Shown: positions 52,018 through 63,769 of the stretch, piece by piece | How the letters are laid out: each line of letters opens with the position of its first letter | Numbering within the stretch: the stretch's first letter is position 1 | NCBI GenBank assembly: GCA_037074765.1 | Contig: JBAMDO010000575.1 | Span: 124,001 to 188,000, forward strand | Source of the DNA: Mansonella perstans | Lineage: Eukaryota; Nematoda; Chromadorea; Rhabditida; Onchocercidae | DNA: 64,000 nt | Reading direction: 5' to 3' | Translations under genes and position numbers: made by a program | The notes under the pieces: model-generated | The model's input: the letters and a program-made list of their open reading frames with translations, nothing else | Databases searched by the model: none | Told to the model about the DNA's origin: nothing

Positions 52018-52807
52018 TTCGTTTCCATAGAGCCTGCAATCAAATGATTTACTGATAAATTACTATAATTCGTTGAATTTTACATTTAGAACAATCAATT
52101 TGATTTTTTAAATATAAATCCACCACCCTCAAACATATTTTACGAAAAGCAAAATAGTAATTCTATATCTGTCCTCTATACATTATCACTAACACTCAAT
52201 AATAAGGATTATGTGGTTATGTGGTTGTAATATAACTTCTATAAATCAGCTGTGCACCATTCGGTAGATCGAAAAATAATCAAAAATGATAATTTAATTC
52301 TAAATCTTTAATATGGCTGTTTACCCTGGTAGCAATTCCGTTAATCGCTGCAAATACGAAAAAATCATCCGCTGGCATTTCACGGTAGCATTTTGCATAC
52401 GTCTTAGGCCAGTCGACTTTGCCATCTTTTCCAATGCCAATCCAAGAAAGCTTGAATGGAATATATTCTTGATGCATTTTTCCGATTATGCCCATATCAT
52501 ACTTCAGACATTCAATTCTTTGAACCATAGATTTTGGCAAACCATTCGTCTCTTCTTCTCGCAGTATAACGTATCGCATGCATGAAGCAAAAAGAGATGA
52601 GGTTACAGATTTGTTACTACAATACCATGGATCTGGTGATTCGCCACTTTCGTTACTACGATACCATGAATCTCCTGATTCTCCAATTTCGGTACTACGA
52701 TACCACAGATATGTTGAATATGTTGATTCCCAACTTTCGTTATTACGATATAATGGATTTGTTGGTTCTCGACTTTCGTCTATCTCCCACGTTATATAGT
52801 TAAACAT
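51431..52807 (-). CDS. Uncharacterised two-exon nematode gene, 361 residues
   Basis: Exon 1 52807-52325 and exon 2 52033-51431 join in phase 0 (AGG/GCT) through a GT-AG intron to a TAA stop. The acceptor TTGTAG lies 13 nt upstream of the ATG, consistent with trans-splicing. The N-terminal 60 residues contain imperfect 13-residue repeats (YRSNESGESPDPW type). The middle has PFKLSWIGIGKDGKVDW and KCYREMPADDFFVF. The C-terminal half is helical with an ankyrin-like NVIQLAIFCGQYHLLRCL stretch. No signal peptide or membrane segment is evident. I do not recognise the family. Partial, rearranged copies of both exons lie at 15948-18085. It sits between LYAR and unc-79 on the same strand. Confidence 0.7.
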
Positions 52808-53433
52808 AACAGTTATGACCCTACAACAATATTTTATTTATTCAACAGCTGAGAATTTATGTTGTGCAATGAAAAGGAAAAAAAAAATTTACAACTACAT
52901 TTCCAATGAATATTTCCTCAGGTAATAACAGAAACGTTGAATAGTCAATTGTAAAAACTTACAAGCAATTATTTACTGAAAATTCAGCAGGATTATTTGA
53001 AAAAAGAAGAATTAATGGTAGAACTAACACGAATCAAATTCTTTAGAGGAAGAAATTCTTTAGCTAAACTATTTAATTATTTGATAACGAAGAGGACAGG
53101 ACACAAAATACACTAAGCATACATTATGATACCTACCTGAAGAATATTCAAATGTTTCCTTACAAATGAATTCCAAATTTGTTGAGTTGAATTGACAGTT
53201 GAAGTCAACGTAATGCGCAGCGTTTGGATGAGTTTAGTGAATACTGCTCTGCTGATTATTAAATGAAACCCTTTCTGTAATAAAGGTTCATCTAAGTCAA
53301 TTATTGTAGTGCAAATCATCTAAGTCCATTATAGTAGTGCAAACTTAATTAGCGGTTAAAAAACTGTTCATCGAAAGTTACAATCCCGAACATTTAAACA
53401 AGCAAAATAGCAAATCCAGTAGTATGTCACCAA
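52196..53433. repeat. Source of inverted segment R4 (and, from 52886 to 53733, of R5)
   Basis: Matches 16605-17838 in reverse and 19838-20650 directly (from 52886). It includes exon 1 of the uncharacterised gene and about 600 bp of its upstream region. The upstream exon-like block 53146-53270 is open on the minus strand and ends with a good donor (TTCAG followed by GTAGGT), but its phase does not fit exon 1, so it is left as possible 5' leader sequence. Confidence 0.8.
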
Positions 53434-53833
53434 TTTTCACATCCCTTATAATAGAAATTAATCAATCTAATTCTTACTTTTTTCTTAATTCTTATGATTA
53501 ATTAATTTCAACTATTTTGAAGTATCAGATTTTTTCTAAAATTCAAAAGGAAAAAGAGCAAAAAAAACATTTCACAAGAAATAAGAAAATTTTGCATAAC
53601 ATCAGCATTTTAGAGGTGACTTTTTTCAACCTATTTCAGTTTAATGCAACAAGAAACTTTTCGCTCAATTATATGCACTAAAATCAAATGGCTAGGCTTC
53701 TTTCTGAAGTTTGAAAAAATAAAATGAATGACTTTTTTTTTTTGAAAAAAAAAAAACAAAATCAATGACAATTATAATACTTACTTGAAGAATATACAAA
53801 TGTTTCCTTGCAAACAAATTGCAAGTTTGTTGG

Positions 53834-53965
53834 GCTGGATCGACAGTAGAGGTCAAGGTAATCCGCGCTGGATCAGCAGTAGAGGTCAAGGTAATGCGCG
53901 CTGGAGCGGCAGTAGAGGTCAAGGTAATGCGCGCTGGATCGACAGTAGAGGTCAAGGTAATGCGC
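53834..53965. repeat. 33-bp tandem repeat, four units
   Basis: Four copies of a 33-bp unit (core GACAGTAGAGGTCAAGGTAA) with few mismatches. The flanks resemble 53146-53280, which has a single unit, so a duplicated block expanded here. The length is divisible by three and no frame has a stop; on the minus strand it would read repeats of ARITLTSTVDP. Whether it is translated is unknown. Confidence 0.85.
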
Positions 53966-54116
53966 AGCGTTTGGATGAGTGCAACGAATAACTGCTCCGC
54001 TGATTATTGAATGAATAACTGAGTGCCCACTGAGTGTCCAGCCCTTTATATAATGGACATTTGTTTACAACATTCACGCCAGAGATCATTGACCAAGGTC
54101 ATTTGCAATATGCACA

Positions 54117-54120
<4 letters not shown>

Positions 54121-54152
<32 letters not shown>
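54121..54152. repeat. (CA)n microsatellite
   Basis: Sixteen uninterrupted CA units in the spacer between the uncharacterised gene and LYAR. Confidence 0.95.
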
Positions 54153-54155
<3 letters not shown>

Positions 54156-54957
54156 TTAAACATGAGGGAACAGAGAATGAAGAATTGCAGAAATGACATT
54201 AAGCATTCAAATAATTATTTGAAATAAAACATCTTTATAGCACAAATTTTTCCAATATTTTCAATTAATTAATTAATGCGAAATAATTTTATAATACAAG
54301 AATACTTTAATTATAATGATATATTTCTACATTAGAAAAAAAAATGTAAGTTTTTTTGAACATTTTATTCAAATTCTAACAATGAACAATAAAGCATTGT
54401 TCAGTTAATATTTAATACTTAATTCTATATTTAATTCTAACAGTATTTAATTCTTGCAGTATCACATCCTCATTTATTTTTTTTTCTTTTGTATGAAAAA
54501 CGTTGATCACTTCATTTTATTTAAATGAGATTCACTGTAAACATGAATAAATCACAATTTCCATGACCATTTCATTTATGCAACTATATATCTTCCGTAT
54601 TGGCTACATCGTTTCTCTTGCAATCTTCCATATAATAGATAAAGTTCTAAAATACCAAACAATAAACTGAATAGAATAGAAACTAAAACAACAAATGTCA
54701 TGCTCTCCTGTCATTATGAAGAATATAAACAATAACAACGAGAAAATGTCGGAACTACAAAACATATCAATTTATCACAATCAGCTATCAATTTCAAAAT
54801 TCTCAAAGAAAGTGATACACTTAGCAAAAGCAATGAATTCTATGTTTCCTAGTAATAACTTGAGTAAAAAAAGAATTTATTTGTAACAACATGTAATGAC
54901 ACACCATTCAATGACAATAAAGACAAAGGGGAACAAGCAACCACCGGTAACATTCAA
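54153..54957. other. Spacer downstream of LYAR
   Basis: AT-rich; an open stretch at 54695-54886 shows no coding features beyond length. Nothing supported. Confidence 0.4.
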
Positions 54958-56730
54958 TTAATTTAACCGAACTATTTTATCATCAATATGCAAACCTAAG
55001 GAACATAATTTCGCATTAAAAATGGCTTCGAGATTTTCATCACTTCTATCATATTGACTACTTGCTAAATAACTTTGAATAACTTTGGTTCTCAATCGCT
55101 TCACTTTCATTTGTCCATTTTCTGCTTCTTTTAAAGCTCGCTTAATTGCGCGTTTCCATTTGAATTTCTTCATATTATCTGCTGTTAATGTCATCTATAA
55201 TCATCGCTTTCAGTCTCTCAACTTTGCTATTTTGTTCACTTTTAGATGGAAAAATTGCATAAATCATAACAACATAATTAAATTTCTGACATAAAAAACA
55301 TGTTTTACAAGAAATAAATAATCCGAAGTGTCGCATACCTGTTCGGCACTATCACTGCCATTCTTATATATGTCTTTTTCCTCTATTTTATCTTTCCAAA
55401 TCTCGATTCCTTCCACTTTCTCAATATTATTCTTTGAAGTTCTCTGTTTATCGTTAAGTCCTATATCGCTGTTCAAACTACTGCAATCTCCATCACTTCT
55501 TTTCAGTTTTACTTCTCCATTGGTTTGCTGTATCTCTTCGGCTCGCTCATTTATGCAATTCCATGCCTGCATTATGCAGTTATAAAAAAAAAAGCGACTG
55601 GTTAAAAAAGTGCAAGAAAGACAGAAAAACATAAAGAAACCATGATGAATTCATCTATTCCTTTCTTGAAGTCTTCTACACCCAACATTGAAATGTAATC
55701 TTACTTTGACACATAGGTCTCGATTCCGGATTTTAAAAGAATTCTGCAAAAAATTGATGAACTTCGATTCTTTCCTTGGTACATTGTTGAAACCATGAAT
55801 CTGTTGCAAAAGATTTTTCAATCCCGAATCAGTCACTTTTTCTATCGCTCGTTCTACTTGTTCAATCCACCGATTCTGCTTTACTTCACCCTAGATTTAT
55901 TCGAATTAATCAAACCAATATCTCAAATGTTCTTTGAATGCTTTGAAACATTGTAATGCATTACTCAATTATTACCGGTTAAAAACTTACTTTGTTTTCC
56001 CTTTCGATATAGTTTTTCCCGCCATACTTTTTATTTTCTGTCACACATTTGATATGGTTCTTATAGGTTGCTATACAAAAAGCCTGACCACAATCCAAAC
56101 ACGAATAGGTTGTATCTCTGAAATGTTTCCATAGAAAACAAGTTATAACAGCCAGAAATTAGTTTTTGCAAAACATTATTTAATAAAGCTTGAGAGATGC
56201 TTTACCGAATAACGCCTTAGTAGTTAAGAAAGATGCATAATTTTTTTAAAAACGAAGACTGCTATTATGGTGTCCTTGCCGAACCCTCACCCACCATTAT
56301 AAGGTTTTCCGATCCTTACGACTGTTCCAATCTAAACAGTATCAGCGATATGTACCATTTTCAAGAAAACAATATTCGTTAGTAACTAGTAATAAAGATA
56401 CAACTTTTCACAAATTATCCGAGTTTGTAAGACGCAGAAATTCAAGCAATTTTTAAGCACCTGATGATGAAGTTATGCTTTCGAAACACAGCCTTTCTCA
56501 TATCAATAAATATCCATTAAAAAATATGGCTCTGTTTTCCATAAAAGTGCTTTAGATTATAGCACCCAAAAAAATCTCGAACGTAACTCGTGACTTCCAA
56601 AATACAGCGAGACAACTACTCGTATTAAAAATTCATCAAAAAGCTAAATGTACCTGCATATGAATCCATGCTTGTCAACTTGATTCTTTTTCAAAGCTTC
56701 ACCGCACCTATCACAACTGAAAAATACCAT
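54958..56730 (-). CDS. lyar: LYAR-type nucleolar zinc-finger protein
   Basis: Five exons: 56654-56730, 55991-56117, 55705-55890, 55339-55566, 54958-55194; phases join to 284 residues. The N-terminus is the LYAR C2HC double finger: MVFFSCDRCGEALKKNQVDKH, then YSCLDCGQAF with a later KNHIKCV, and the KYGG motif. The third exon carries the LYAR block with DNVPRK-type wording (NNVPRKESKFINFLQNS). Exon 4 is a polar acidic linker. The last exon ends with the family's basic C-terminal domain (KKFKWKRAIKRALKEA). LYAR proteins are nucleolar and take part in rRNA processing and growth control. An acceptor 14 nt before the ATG suggests trans-splicing. Follows PGAP2 on the same strand at about 370 bp. 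Confidence 0.92.
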
Positions 56731-57097
56731 GACAACAATGCTATCTGAAATAGGAGAAAAAGTATTACTATATTAAGAACCCATCAAGTTCGAATAGCAA
56801 AATTTAGTTTTAAATGAGTTTTAAATACACTTTAAACCGAAGCAATCATGTATTTTGGATAGAAAAAAGAGAGATCAATAATGTTTATTCAAATAAGCAA
56901 TATTACAATTATAAACTATGTAGCCAATCCATTTTACAGATATCACAGAAGAACTAAAAAAACCTACCAAAAATGAGAATATAATAGGAAACAAGATGAA
57001 AGTCTTGTAATACGATGAAAGCCTATTAAAATTTTTTAATTGATAAAAAAGAATATTTGAACCAAGACTTTGCAAAGATTTTGTGCAAAAAAATTTA

Positions 57098-58311
57098 TTA
57101 AGCGGAACGTTTGCTAACGCTAAATTCTGTCAATAGAGGCTGATAATGAAAGTTTGGACCAGATGAAGTCAAAACAAAATACTTTCCATGAAAATCAAAA
57201 AGTAATGTACAATGAAAAAGTATATTAGATAACACAACAGCGTATTCAGAAACAGCAAACAGCGTATATATCCCAGACTCACAATATGTGTTATGACGTT
57301 GGAAAAAATATACAGCGAGCAGCAATGATAACATTGATGAGGAACACATAAGGACCTTGTACTGGAATGATTTTTCGCCCTGAAAAAAGAGATATATGGT
57401 AATATCATTAGTGAAAAGCAGACAATAAGATATAATTATACTAAATTTGCGGAGAATTCTGCTGCAGAAAATTCTCTCAAACATGACTGATTCACTGGAT
57501 GTAAATCCTTTCATTATATTATCTTCTACTACCAATTTTTAATACGACCAAAGCTGAATTTAATTTATCAAAAAAGAGGAAAATAAGACTAACTAATGAA
57601 GACGTACGACGTCTACCAGAATAGTGAAATAAACTCGTTGCAATAAGCATATAAATTGTTGAGCAGAGAGCGAAACCGAGAAACGATATTTTATGAATAA
57701 CTGAAATACCGATTTGATTCATATTTATACAAACTGACTGTTCTCCATTGCTTGAATAAATATATGAAATGATGCGAACTTAATAAAACATAGTACCATA
57801 ATTTTCGGTTGATGAAGCAGTAGTTAACAAAAGAAGAAATAAACTTTCAGCGATATTTATGAAGCATCCTACTTGACAAGCTAATTCGAACCATATACGA
57901 TCATTTAACGGTCGCAATGGAGATGTTAACAACAGATTCCTGTTGAAGAAAAAAATTAAGACCAGATAACATACGTAATAAATTAGTAAATGATTACCAT
58001 GGAAATGAATGTAATATATGAGCAAATAAGGAAACTTACTTAAATGCGAAAGCTTCCACAATACGAGGTGCTGAATGTAAAGCAATGAAAAATCTCCAAA
58101 TGTAGCGCTCTGGTGAGAAAGATGCCACAGCAGCCGATATGGAAGGTAAATAATTTACAACACCGCAATGAGTACGAGTAGATTCATCCAGATGCAGTGC
58201 CAATGCTAATGATATGCAGAGAAATAAGGCCGTGAAGGGCAAACCTGCCGTGATGACAACAAACCAGCGGAATGAAAAGCACAGTAATTCCTCTTCACCT
58301 ACTAATGCCAT
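57098..58311 (-). CDS. pgap2: PGAP2 homologue, GPI-anchor lipid remodelling membrane protein
   Basis: Four exons: 58040-58311, 57797-57939, 57594-57700, 57098-57379; phases join to 267 residues, close to the family's usual length. PGAP2 is a Golgi/ER multi-pass protein needed for fatty-acid remodelling of GPI anchors. Visible: an N-terminal membrane segment (FVVITAGLPFTALFLCI), the family block NYLPSISAAVASFSPERYIWR, further hydrophobic segments, and the C-terminal block LFAVSEYAVVLSNILFH. The acceptor TTTCAG lies 13 nt before the ATG, as at a trans-splice site. The third exon was started at the TTTCAG before VIHKISF because other acceptors put stops in frame. Middle gene of a possible MRPL16-PGAP2-LYAR operon. 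Confidence 0.93.
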
Positions 58312-58708
58312 CTGACTTTCATTCCTGAAAACCAAAAATACCACTATGTTTTAAAACAAGATATAATTTTGATTGTTGGTCAATGATAAATATAATGTTT
58401 GCAACAACACTACCTATACAATTCTTCTAATATTCAATGCTCATTACAATTTCTCTACAATATGTCGCCTGCGATGAAAACAAAGGAACATTCGTAACTC
58501 CACATTGAAGAAATACTTTATCCACAAAATATACAAACGTAACAACACAAATATTAACAGAAGTACTGAAAAAATGATCAGTAATAAAAAAATCACGTCT
58601 AACTTTGGCATCTATAAAAAGTTCTCAAAGAAAGTACCGATTTATCACTTCAGCTTCAGCAATTTTGAAATACAATTTGTCGAAAACATCAAAATATGAA
58701 ACGTAATA

Positions 58709-60019
58709 TCATGTATATTTGCATTTAAAAGCAATATCATAATATGATAACCGTTTGCGACAATCTTGCATATTATATTTTAAAGCTAAATCCCAATTAA
58801 ACTTGTTAACATTTATTTGTTCAATTCTCTTTTCCTGGAGTTTCTTCTCCTCCAATATTTTTTCGCTAACAAATTCCACAGGAAAACGAAACTGTTCGCA
58901 CAGATACATCAAATAAGCTCTAGCCTGAAATACGATATTAATCGATATAAAGCTGATATGGCAAGCAACTATAACTGCTATCGAGTAAGAGTGTGAACTA
59001 CCAACTGATAATAAAATTTAAATATTACGTCTCATTTCATCATTAGTAGCAAGAAAAGATCATTTTTCTGTTACTTATTCATAACTATAAAAACATTCCA
59101 AACATACTTCCAATTCCATAATGTAACCACCGACTTCCAGAATAATTCTCTTTGCTCGAACAGGTGTAACATAATGGTGTATATTTCCCTTACCACTACC
59201 TGGTTTCGCCCCAATTGCCTTTTTTGTACGTGGAAGCCACGGTGCCGGAACTCTCCATATTGCGAATTGATTTTTTAAAAGATTTCGGTTCAAACGATCC
59301 TACAAAATCAATTTTAAACAATTTGAGTACGTTTATATTTTCAAATTTAATTCATCCACATTGCTTTGTAGGTTAATTAAATTTCAGTATATAAATAACA
59401 GAGACTGGAAAAGTGTTCAGTCACAATAGATTTTTTTCTTAAAGTAAATTGATAAGGAAGATGAAACAATAGAAAAAATCAGCAATTTAGCTAAAAAATA
59501 ATTTTCTTACACGAATGAAATTGAAATCATATGAACTAATGAATCCGCCAGCAACGGCAGCCAGCCCGTATTGTTTATGAATCAATTCAGTGTGTATTTC
59601 CTCAACACCACGGATGCTAACAAGTTGTTTCGATGACTTGAATTTTTGTTCGCCTAATGCGGGGTCATAGGTCGGCTCTTCTGGCATTATTGGCAATTTG
59701 TACTCCCCATTCGGTGGGAACACAACATCTAAAATAACAATGTCTACTTTCGATTCATTAAGTATCTCAATCTCAATAAAAATAGTTAATCACTATAATG
59801 CTTTTGTGATCAAACCATGTGCTGTTTAGCTAAACTGTCTGAGATTACAAATGCGAGAATTATTATACGCATTAGCACGCAACAATCCAAACATTCCTTT
59901 AGTTAATTAAACTTACTTTCAAATGTTTCTGGTTCTGGTCTTGGCAACCACTTTTTGTTATTACGTAGAAAACGTATCGAATTTTGCCAGATTGATTTTT
60001 CAGCCTGCTGGAGTAACAT
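58709..60019 (-). CDS. mrpl-16: Mitochondrial ribosomal protein L16 (uL16m)
   Basis: Four exons: 59917-60019, 59511-59728, 59108-59299, 58709-58924, giving 242 residues in one frame. Protein of the large mitoribosomal subunit, near the tRNA-binding and peptidyl-transferase region. The uL16 core is clear: NQFAIWRVPAPWLPRTKKAIG, then GSGKGNIHHYVTPVRA and ILEVGG. An upstream section includes QYGLAAVAGGFISSYDF and the C-terminus has a charged helix. The first exon gives a basic, Gln- and Arg-containing N-terminus consistent with mitochondrial import. Divergent from GRPEL1 and first in the minus-strand row of closely spaced genes. Confidence 0.94.
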
Positions 60020-61378
60020 TTTCAATTGAATTACAACATTTCAATTACTGTACCACATCTAAAACTTGCAACTTTTAGTTGCACTTTACTGAGAAATGCA
60101 TATTATCGTTTAACAAAGGCATCCAATCATTTGATCAATGTCCATATACTTTTTTTACATTGTAGATAGAATAATGCATAATGGTAATTCGCGAGAAAAA
60201 CGTAAAAATAGATGATACACTTATTTACAACAGCAAAGATGGCAAAGGTGATTTTTGAACGCTATAATTGCGTATGAATTTAATGGAATAAGTATTACAA
60301 TTTTAGAATTACAATTATAATTTTAGCTTTGTAAATTAAACCATCATAACTAAACATAAAAGAAAAAAAAAGCAGTAAACAGATTCGCCCTGGCGAGAAA
60401 TAAATTGAGAGCATAGAAATTTTTGCTTTATGATTCGACAAACTTAACTTCAGCTATTTTCTAACTCCAACAAACTCATCTTGAATTTCTATTTTCAAAT
60501 ATTGAACACAATAGGATGTTAATTTTGAAATCTCATGGAGTTATTGAAGGACTCGCTCCATCATAGATTCCTAACAACAACTAACAACTATGGTTTTTCA
60601 CTGAAGAATTACCTATCAATTAAAATAGAAAAAATTAAAAAAGAATTCCCTATCAATTAAGAAAGTTATTGTGTCCAATAGGATATTCACCAGACCGTTC
60701 ATTAAGCTTTTGAAAAATGCAAAGAACCACCTTCCGTACATGGAAAAAAATCACATCGTCAAAACGATTGTTCCTCATTTTATTTGTAAAGTTTCTCGAA
60801 TCATAGCCAAAAAAGGTGCTGATATTAACAATTGTTATTGCTCACCGTTGTTTTGTGGTCCTATTTTAAATTCAAATAATGAAACTATTTTAATTTATTA
60901 TTTTAATAATAAATTAGAATATAAAATTAAAAGAAGAATACCGAGCAAGAAATAGACATTAAAGTAGCATTGCAACTATGTGACATTTCACTAACATCAA
61001 ATAGCGAGATTTAAAAATAACGTATACGTACACGTAGTATTTACGTAATATCGTATTAGTCAATACGTACATATAGATTTACAAATAAATTCTAAGTGAC
61101 GCACATATACGTAAATCAAAAATAAAAATGACCGTGAATTAATTAATTAATTTAAGGGAAAGCGTGAGAAAATGAAAAAGATTGAGAGGAAAATCAGAAA
61201 TCAATGTGGGACCTTATTTCCTAATGCAGCTTAGTTCAATGACATTTTTCCGTGGTATTTGTTGCTTTTTTGGGGCGTTCAATTTGTTTACTATTTTGGA
61301 TTTTGTAAACATATCATAATTGTAAGTAAATGCAAATTTCATATAACAGAAAGGCAACATTCAGGAGCTGAAACGGTT
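60020..61378. promoter_or_regulatory. Divergent intergenic region between MRPL16 and GRPEL1
   Basis: About 1.36 kb between two divergent nuclear genes for mitochondrial proteins, so it must hold both promoters. A cluster of ACGTA/TACGTA words at 61018-61125 (at least seven within about 110 bp) stands out. An open stretch at 60671-60955 is codon-like only in part and is not called. Confidence 0.5.
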
Positions 61379-63532
61379 ATGATCAAACGTACGTGCTTTA
61401 CATTGCTGAGCACCGTACGTGTAGCCAGGATAGAAGCGCGAACAGTTACACAAGCCAACAAAAGGTTGCGTCTTTAATTGTTGATTTCCTGAAAATGTAA
61501 ACGTAAGAATTTCTCATATGAAGACATTTCACATTACTAACACAAATTATTCTTTCACTTTACCTTTTCAGAATTGTCATTTAGTAAATGAAAGAGGACA
61601 ATAATTTAAACATTTCATCTCAAAGATAAAAGTAATGAATATTGTAGAAATTATATTATTTCTATCTCAGATTGCAAGAAAATTTCCTTCCTTTTTTTTT
61701 ATCAAATCAAAGAAGCAGCAATCTAAGAAATAGCATAATAATGTCGAATTTTCAAAACCAATAAAAATTTTTTCAGTTTGTTGCTAAAAGATGATTTCCC
61801 TGCTTCAACGACACGCTTTTCGTTTAGTGCAGCTGTGCAAAAAGAAGGGTCTAAAGAAGTGTCGAATTTTTCTTTAAAACATGAAAATACAAGATTAACA
61901 AGTATTCTTTACTATTTAATTCAATTATAAGTTTGTCATATATTGTTGATTAATGAATGATTAATAGCTTTGTACAGAATTCATACAAGGTGCAGTAACG
62001 ATTTTGATTGAAAATATGTGAGATTAATATGATAGATTTTTGTTTTAAAGCCTAGTCATATATTTTCCATTCTTTTAGAGGAAGTGAAATTCAAAATAAC
62101 TTATATTTTCTTCCGTTGCTCGTATTATTTTCAAAGGGATTTAAAATTTTGAATTAGAACACTTCAAATGAGAAATTGCAATACTTGAGACTGAAATTTA
62201 GGTGCTGAATTTGTTGCAAAAATAAAAGAGACGACTGGTGCCTCGGAGACTGACGAAAACTTTGTGATACCTCGACCTGCGTTTGATGCTCTCGCTTCTG
62301 AATATGATATATTGTTAGACGAAGTAGATAGTTTCAAGGTAAATTTATGAAATTGCTTGTTGTTAGCGTACTTGTTCCATTATTTAAAGCAAAGAAACTA
62401 AATTGGTTGCTAAATTAGCTTAGGCGGAAGTATTTTCGTATGATCTTCCTATCTTAGACCGTTCACTCTCGGGACACTTCCATTCAATGTCTGATCTGGC
62501 CGTATTTCTCAGATTAGAGTGCATATCGAAGATTAATTCAGCAGTTTCTCTTTGAAACTTCATATCTTGTCATGTTCTTCCATTTTTTAACTGATTTAAC
62601 TTTTTAACTTTCTTTTTTTAACTTTTAACTGATATTTTTTAACTGGTAAGGCGTGGTATATTCTATTAAAATTGACTCGCATTTATTTTTATTAGAGAAT
62701 GCAGTTTTTTTTTGAGAAATATATTCAAAATTGCATGAAAATCTAATTTTCTAGAACTCACACAGCGAGATGTATGAAATTTTAAGGGTAAATACATTCG
62801 AGCGTTAGCTGAAGTCGAAAATGTTCGTCATCGTGGACATAAACAAACAGAAGAAGCGAAAGTATTTGCTATCCAAGGATTCTGCAAAGACTTACTTGAA
62901 GTTTGTTTTTCTTTCTTTCATTTCTTTGATCTTTATAAGAAGAAAATTTGTTTGCTAGACTTGAAAATCATATTTTTTCAGGTAGCAGATATTCTTGACC
63001 TCGCAGTGGGCGCAGTGAAGAAGGAGGAGTTGGACAATAATATTTCTTTAAAAAATTTGTTCGAAGGACTAGAAATGACGAAAACAGTGTTGCAGAAAGT
63101 ATTTACGAAACATGGGTTAAAGCAAATTTCTCCAGAAGGGGAAAAATTCGATCCAGCGTTGCATGAAGCTGTTTTTCAGATACCGAAAGATAAAGTGAGT
63201 CATTTTTTATCCCCAAAAAATCATTCTTAATATACGGGAGAAATTTTCATTTTTTCTTGTCAAGCGCTAAAGTTTTTTAAGACTGATTCCAATTAAAAAT
63301 GTAGACTTTTAGTTTTCATATCGTCTACTGCTTGCGCAGGCTATATACTAAGGGAAGGATATTTTATATCTTAATTAGCTGTTTTCAAGCTATAATTGAG
63401 AGTCCGAAAATGCTGATATATAAATTATTCCAGGCGAAATTCGAGTCGGGATGCGTAGCACAAGTAGTAAAAATAGGTTACGCTTTGCAGAATCGACCTA
63501 TTCGTGCAGCAAAAGTGGGTGTTGTACAGTGA
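61379..63532 (+). CDS. grpel1: Mitochondrial GrpE homologue (mtHsp70 nucleotide exchange factor)
   Basis: Six exons: 61379-61464, 61777-61901, 62202-62338, 62787-62900, 62982-63194, 63434-63532; every phase matches, giving 257 residues. It releases ADP from matrix Hsp70 during protein import and folding. The N-terminus is Arg-, Thr- and Ser-rich with almost no acid (MIKRTCFTLLSTVRVAR), a mitochondrial presequence. Then come a Glu/Lys-rich coiled coil, the GrpE block YIRALAEVENVRHRGHKQ, EEAKVFAIQGFCKDLLEVAD, and the C-terminal beta domain (FDPALHEAVFQIP, then VAQVVKIGYALQNRPIRAAKVGV). Start chosen because it gives the presequence and follows an acceptor (ATTCAG) by about 14 nt. Confidence 0.95.
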
Positions 63533-63649
63533 TTGTGATTTGGTAATATTTTCTCTTGCTACTGTATTTGTATCCCTTAAAGTTTTATCAAAAATGTGAA
63601 GTAAAGGAAAAAAATGCTTCTTATTTTATGAAAGTCTAATGAAAACAAG

Positions 63650-63717
63650 TTGATTCATTATGGTACTTGATTCATTATGGCACTTGATTCATCGTGGCAC
63701 TTGATTCATTATGGCAG
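63650..63717. repeat. 17-bp tandem repeat, four units
   Basis: Four units of TTGATTCATTATGGCAC with single-base variants, just downstream of the GRPEL1 stop codon, so possibly in its 3' UTR. A run of 26 T follows at 63744-63769. Confidence 0.85.
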
Positions 63718-63769
63718 TTCCACTTTTGTTATGTTTTGCGGTGTTTTTTTTTTTTTTTTTTTTTTTTTT

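Noticed and set aside
53146..53270. Upstream coding exon for the 51431 gene
   Set aside because: Good donor, but joining it to 52820 in its open frame gives an immediate stop, so it was not included in the coding model.
57409..57535. Extra PGAP2 exon
   Set aside because: Exons 57594-57700 and 57098-57379 join in frame without it and reproduce the family sequence; the stretch lacks a usable acceptor.
60671..60955. 94-codon open frame upstream of GRPEL1
   Set aside because: Second half is low-complexity Asn/Ile/Tyr; no start context or homology recognised.
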